Origin: Pseudomonadota bacterium
GTDB lineage: Bacteria; Pseudomonadota; Alphaproteobacteria; Caulobacterales; Caulobacteraceae
Direction: 5' to 3'
NCBI GenBank assembly: GCA_023434265.1
Contig: JAEYTA010000126.1
Span: 1-27,963, forward strand
DNA length: 27,963 nt
Shown: positions 23,502 through 27,963 of the stretch, in pieces
Layout: each line of letters begins with the position of its first letter
How positions within the stretch are numbered: position 1 is the stretch's first letter
The notes under the pieces: model-generated
The model's input: only the letters and a program-made list of their open reading frames with translations
The model's database searches: none
Told to the model about the DNA's origin: nothing
Made by a program: the position numbers and the translations under genes

Positions 23502-25638
23502 TGACCGAGACCCTCGATCCGGCCCCGACGCTGGACCCCACGGGCTGCGACCGCGAGCCGATCCACATTCCCGAGGCCGTGCAGGCCCACGGCCTGCTCT
23601 TCGTCGTCGATCCCGACAGCTTGGAGGTGCGCCGCGAGGCCGGGCGGCTGCAGGACGTCACCGGCCGCGACAGCTGGCTGGGCCGCCCCCTCGGCGAGCT
23701 TCTGGCGCAGGAACGGGTCGCCCGCCTGCGCGAGGTGATCGGCGCCGCGCGCGAGGGTTACGCCGGGCGCTGGCGGGGCGCCGACGGCCTCGACTACGAC
23801 GTCGTCGGGCGGGGCGGCCCTGCCGGCCTTGTGGTCGAGATCGAGCAGAGCTCCGCCGCCGACCACCCCGCGGTCGAGCTGATCGGCCGGATCGACGCCG
23901 CCGGCGCCTCACTGGAGCGGGCGGACAGCCTGGCCAGGGTTTGCGAGCGCGCCGCGGAGGCCTTCCGCGACCTGACCGGTTTCGACCGGGTGATGATCTA
24001 TCGCTTCCTCGACGACGCGGCGGGACAGGTGATCGCCGAGTCCTGCGCCCCGGGGATGGATTCCTTCCGCAATCACCGCTTCCCGGGCACCGACATCCCG
24101 CGTCAGGCCCGCGCCCTCTATGTCCGCAATCCGGTGCGGGTGATTCCGAATTCCGACTACCGGCCCCAGCCGCTGCGTCCCGCCGCCCCGGAGCCGCTGG
24201 ACATGAGCGACTGCGCCCTGCGCAGCGTCTCGCCGGTACACCTCAAATACCTGCGCAACATGAGCGTCGGCGCCTCGGCCTCGATGTCGATCATCGTCGA
24301 CGGCGAACTGTGGGGTCTGGTCGCCTGCCACAGCCCCCAGCCGCGCCTGCTGCCCTACGAACTGCGCATGGCGGCGACCAACCTGGCTCGCGTGCTGTCG
24401 CGCCAGGTCAAGGCGCGCTGCGACGCCGAACTGTACCGCGAGCGCCTGCGCCTCCGGCAGCTCGAGGACGATTTCGTCGGCCGGCTGCCGACCGGCCGGC
24501 CGCTGGCCCAGTCGCTGGCCGATCATGGCGCCAACCTCGTTTCGCTGGTCGACGCGGACGGGGCGGCCGTGGTCGTAGGCTGCACTGTGACGCGCTTCGG
24601 CGTCGCGCCCCCGAACGAGGCGGTGCTGCGCATGGCCGAGTGGGTCGCCGCCCAGCCGGGGCTGAAGCCGCTCGCGACCCACGCCCTGTCCGAAAGCCGT
24701 CCGGAGGCCGCGGCCTGGGCGACGGAGGCCAGCGGCCTGCTGGGCCTGCACCTGCGCGGCGAGGAGCCGCTGACCCTGCTCTGGTTCCGGGCCGAGATCG
24801 TCGAAACAGTGCGGTGGGCGGGCAATCCTGCGACGGCGGTGAAGACGGGTCCGTCCGGCCAGCTGACCCCGCGCGCCTCCTTCGAGGCCTGGTCCGAGAC
24901 GGTCCGCGGACGCTCGCGGCGCTGGAGCCCCTCCCAGGTCGAGTCGGCGCAGCGCCTGCGCGTCGCCCTGCTCGACTTCGCCGCCATGGTCCGGGTGCGC
25001 AATCTGAACCGCAGCCTGCGCGCCTCGCTTGACGAACGCGACCTGCGCCTCGGGCAGCAGGAGTTCCTGATCCGCGAGGTCAACCATCGGGTCCAGAACA
25101 GCCTGACCCTGGTGTCGTCCTTCCTCGGCCTGCAGGCCCGCCAGGCCGAGCCCGAGGCGCGGCGCGAACTGCTGGAGGCCCGCCGCCGGGTGCGCGCCGT
25201 GTCGCTGGTGCACAGCCGCCTCTATCGCGCCGAGGCGGGCAGCACGATCGACCTCGCCCGCTACTTCGCCGAACTGATCGACGACCTCGGCGCCTCCATG
25301 GGGGCCGACTGGTCGGCCTGCCTGACCCACGATCTCGCCCCCGCCCGCGTGGAGGCGGGGCGCGCCGTGACGCTGGGCCTGGTGCTGACCGAACTGATCA
25401 TCAACGCCCAGAAATACGCCTATGAGGGCCGCCCGGGCCCGATCCGGGTCGTGCTGGAGGAGGACGCCGACAACCTGCGCCTCGTGGTCGAGGACCGCGG
25501 CAAGGGCGGCCACGAGGTCGGCAAGGGCTTTGGCTCGATGATGATCGGGAGCCTGGTCGCCCAGCTGGGCGGCGCACTCGAATATCGCGACGCCGCGCCG
25601 GGCCTTCGTGTCGTGCTCAAGGCCCCGATCGGCGAGGC

Positions 25639-25642
<4 letters not shown>
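23501..25642 (+). CDS. bphP: Bacteriophytochrome histidine kinase (PAS-GAF-PHY-HWE/HisKA_2)
   Basis: A 713-residue red/far-red light sensor kinase. Cys16 in LDPTGCDREPIHIPEAVQAHG is the biliverdin-binding Cys at the usual place upstream of the PAS domain (to about 125). The GAF domain (about 140-305) has PGTDIP (Asp198) where PASDIP is usual, SPVHLKYLRNM (His247) and LWGLVACHS (His277). The PHY domain (about 320-500) has the tongue motif PRASF (457-461) and WFRAE. The kinase region has REVNHRVQNSLTLVSSFLGLQAR with probable phospho-acceptor His529, of the HWE/HisKA_2 class, and an ATP-binding domain with LTELIINAQKYA (Asn635). There is no receiver domain and no response-regulator gene beside it. 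Its stop overlaps the helicase stop (CTAG). Confidence 0.95.
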
Positions 25643-27678
<2,036 letters not shown>

Positions 27679-27804
27679 GAAGAGGTCCGTAGGGCGCCGA
27701 CGCGGCGCGCGCCAGCCGGGAGGGGCGGGCGAAGGGCGGGGCTTGTGCGCGCCGATCAAGGCGGAAGCGGGGCCCTCCGGTTCCTGACGCAACGCGGGGG
27801 GCCG

Positions 27805-27832
27805 CTGACAAGTCGCCCGACTGCGGTAAGCT
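27805..27832 (+). promoter_or_regulatory. Probable promoter of the gene at the right edge
   Basis: CTGACA at 27805-27810 and TAAGCT at 27827-27832 are separated by 16 bases. The predicted start near 27839 leaves a short leader with GGGGGA before the ATG at 27857. The rest of the 27679-27856 gap is GC-rich without further recognisable sites. Confidence 0.5.
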
Positions 27833-27856
27833 GTGCCGAAACAGGGGGATTTCCGG

Positions 27857-27963
27857 ATGCTGAGAACGCTGCTCGCCGCCACGACGGCGCTGACCCTGGC
27901 GGCAGGAATAGGTCGCCGGGTCATCGGAGGAACCCGACAGCGCCCGCAGGGATTGATCCGGCA
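27857..27963 (+). CDS. Probable exported protein, 5' part only
   Basis: An open frame runs from ATG 27857 to the window edge, so only 35 residues are visible. It begins MLRTLLAATTALTLAAG, a typical start of a signal peptide, followed by a basic stretch. A GGGGGA site about seven bases upstream and a promoter-like pair 24-52 bases upstream support it. Nothing can be said of its function, and a basic stretch directly after the hydrophobic part is unusual, so a different frame or a short false gene is possible. Confidence 0.45.
   Translation, partial: MLRTLLAATTALTLAAGIGRRVIGGTRQRPQGLIR

Noticed and set aside
27679..27924. N-terminal extension of the DEAD-box helicase
   Set aside because: The extra 82 residues are low-complexity, cover a promoter-like region for the divergent gene, and are not part of the helicase fold.

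Overview
This is a very GC-rich, densely packed chromosomal window (roughly 70% G+C by eye; not counted). Gene content and order point to an alphaproteobacterium of the Caulobacterales (Brevundimonas, Caulobacter or Phenylobacterium-like). The reasons are the yfgM-like/bamB/der cluster, an alr ... radA-cvpA-purF-SDR series, paired ECF sigma factors with DUF6249-type membrane proteins, short CTAG-containing -10 elements (GCTAGGGT, TCTAGGGT), and dispersed GC-rich inverted-repeat elements. The genus is inference. No tRNA, rRNA, CRISPR array, phage or transposase gene was seen.

Layout. 1-1007: the start of a lipoprotein gene running off the left edge, a DUF2249 protein and an ArsC/Spx-like reductase. 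1008-5016 (minus strand): a periplasmic GH3 beta-glucosidase with a LacI-type operator at its start codon, a cytochrome c coupled to a Vgb-like beta-propeller, and a small DUF2188 protein. 5214-8811: two parallel three-gene modules (DUF6249-like membrane protein, ECF sigma factor, short membrane protein that is probably its anti-sigma factor), separated by an opposing EEP-family hydrolase lipoprotein. 8872-13647: panB, then the outer-membrane-assembly/ribosome group yfgM-like, bamB, der. 13705-14064: a small secreted orphan with a tyrosine heptad repeat.

14074-21690 (mostly minus strand): alr, radA, cvpA, purF, a VOC protein and an SDR. This series is interrupted between alr and radA by an oppositely oriented secreted amidohydrolase, and radA has an inverted-repeat element on each side. 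21736-25642: a lone MalK/UgpC-type sugar-import ATPase with its own palindromic operator, divergent from a heme oxygenase and bacteriophytochrome kinase pair (chromophore synthesis plus red/far-red sensor). 25639-27678: a DEAD-box RNA helicase with a long basic tail. 27857-27963: the start of a probable secreted protein.

Most genes are ordinary for the lineage. The best leads are the two sigma-factor modules, which share gene order, an 11-nt overlap, a recognition helix and a possible promoter motif; the palindrome inside the bphO-bphP promoter; the two LacI-type operators on sugar-uptake/hydrolysis genes; and the secreted heptad-repeat protein. I found no clearly new defence or mobile system.
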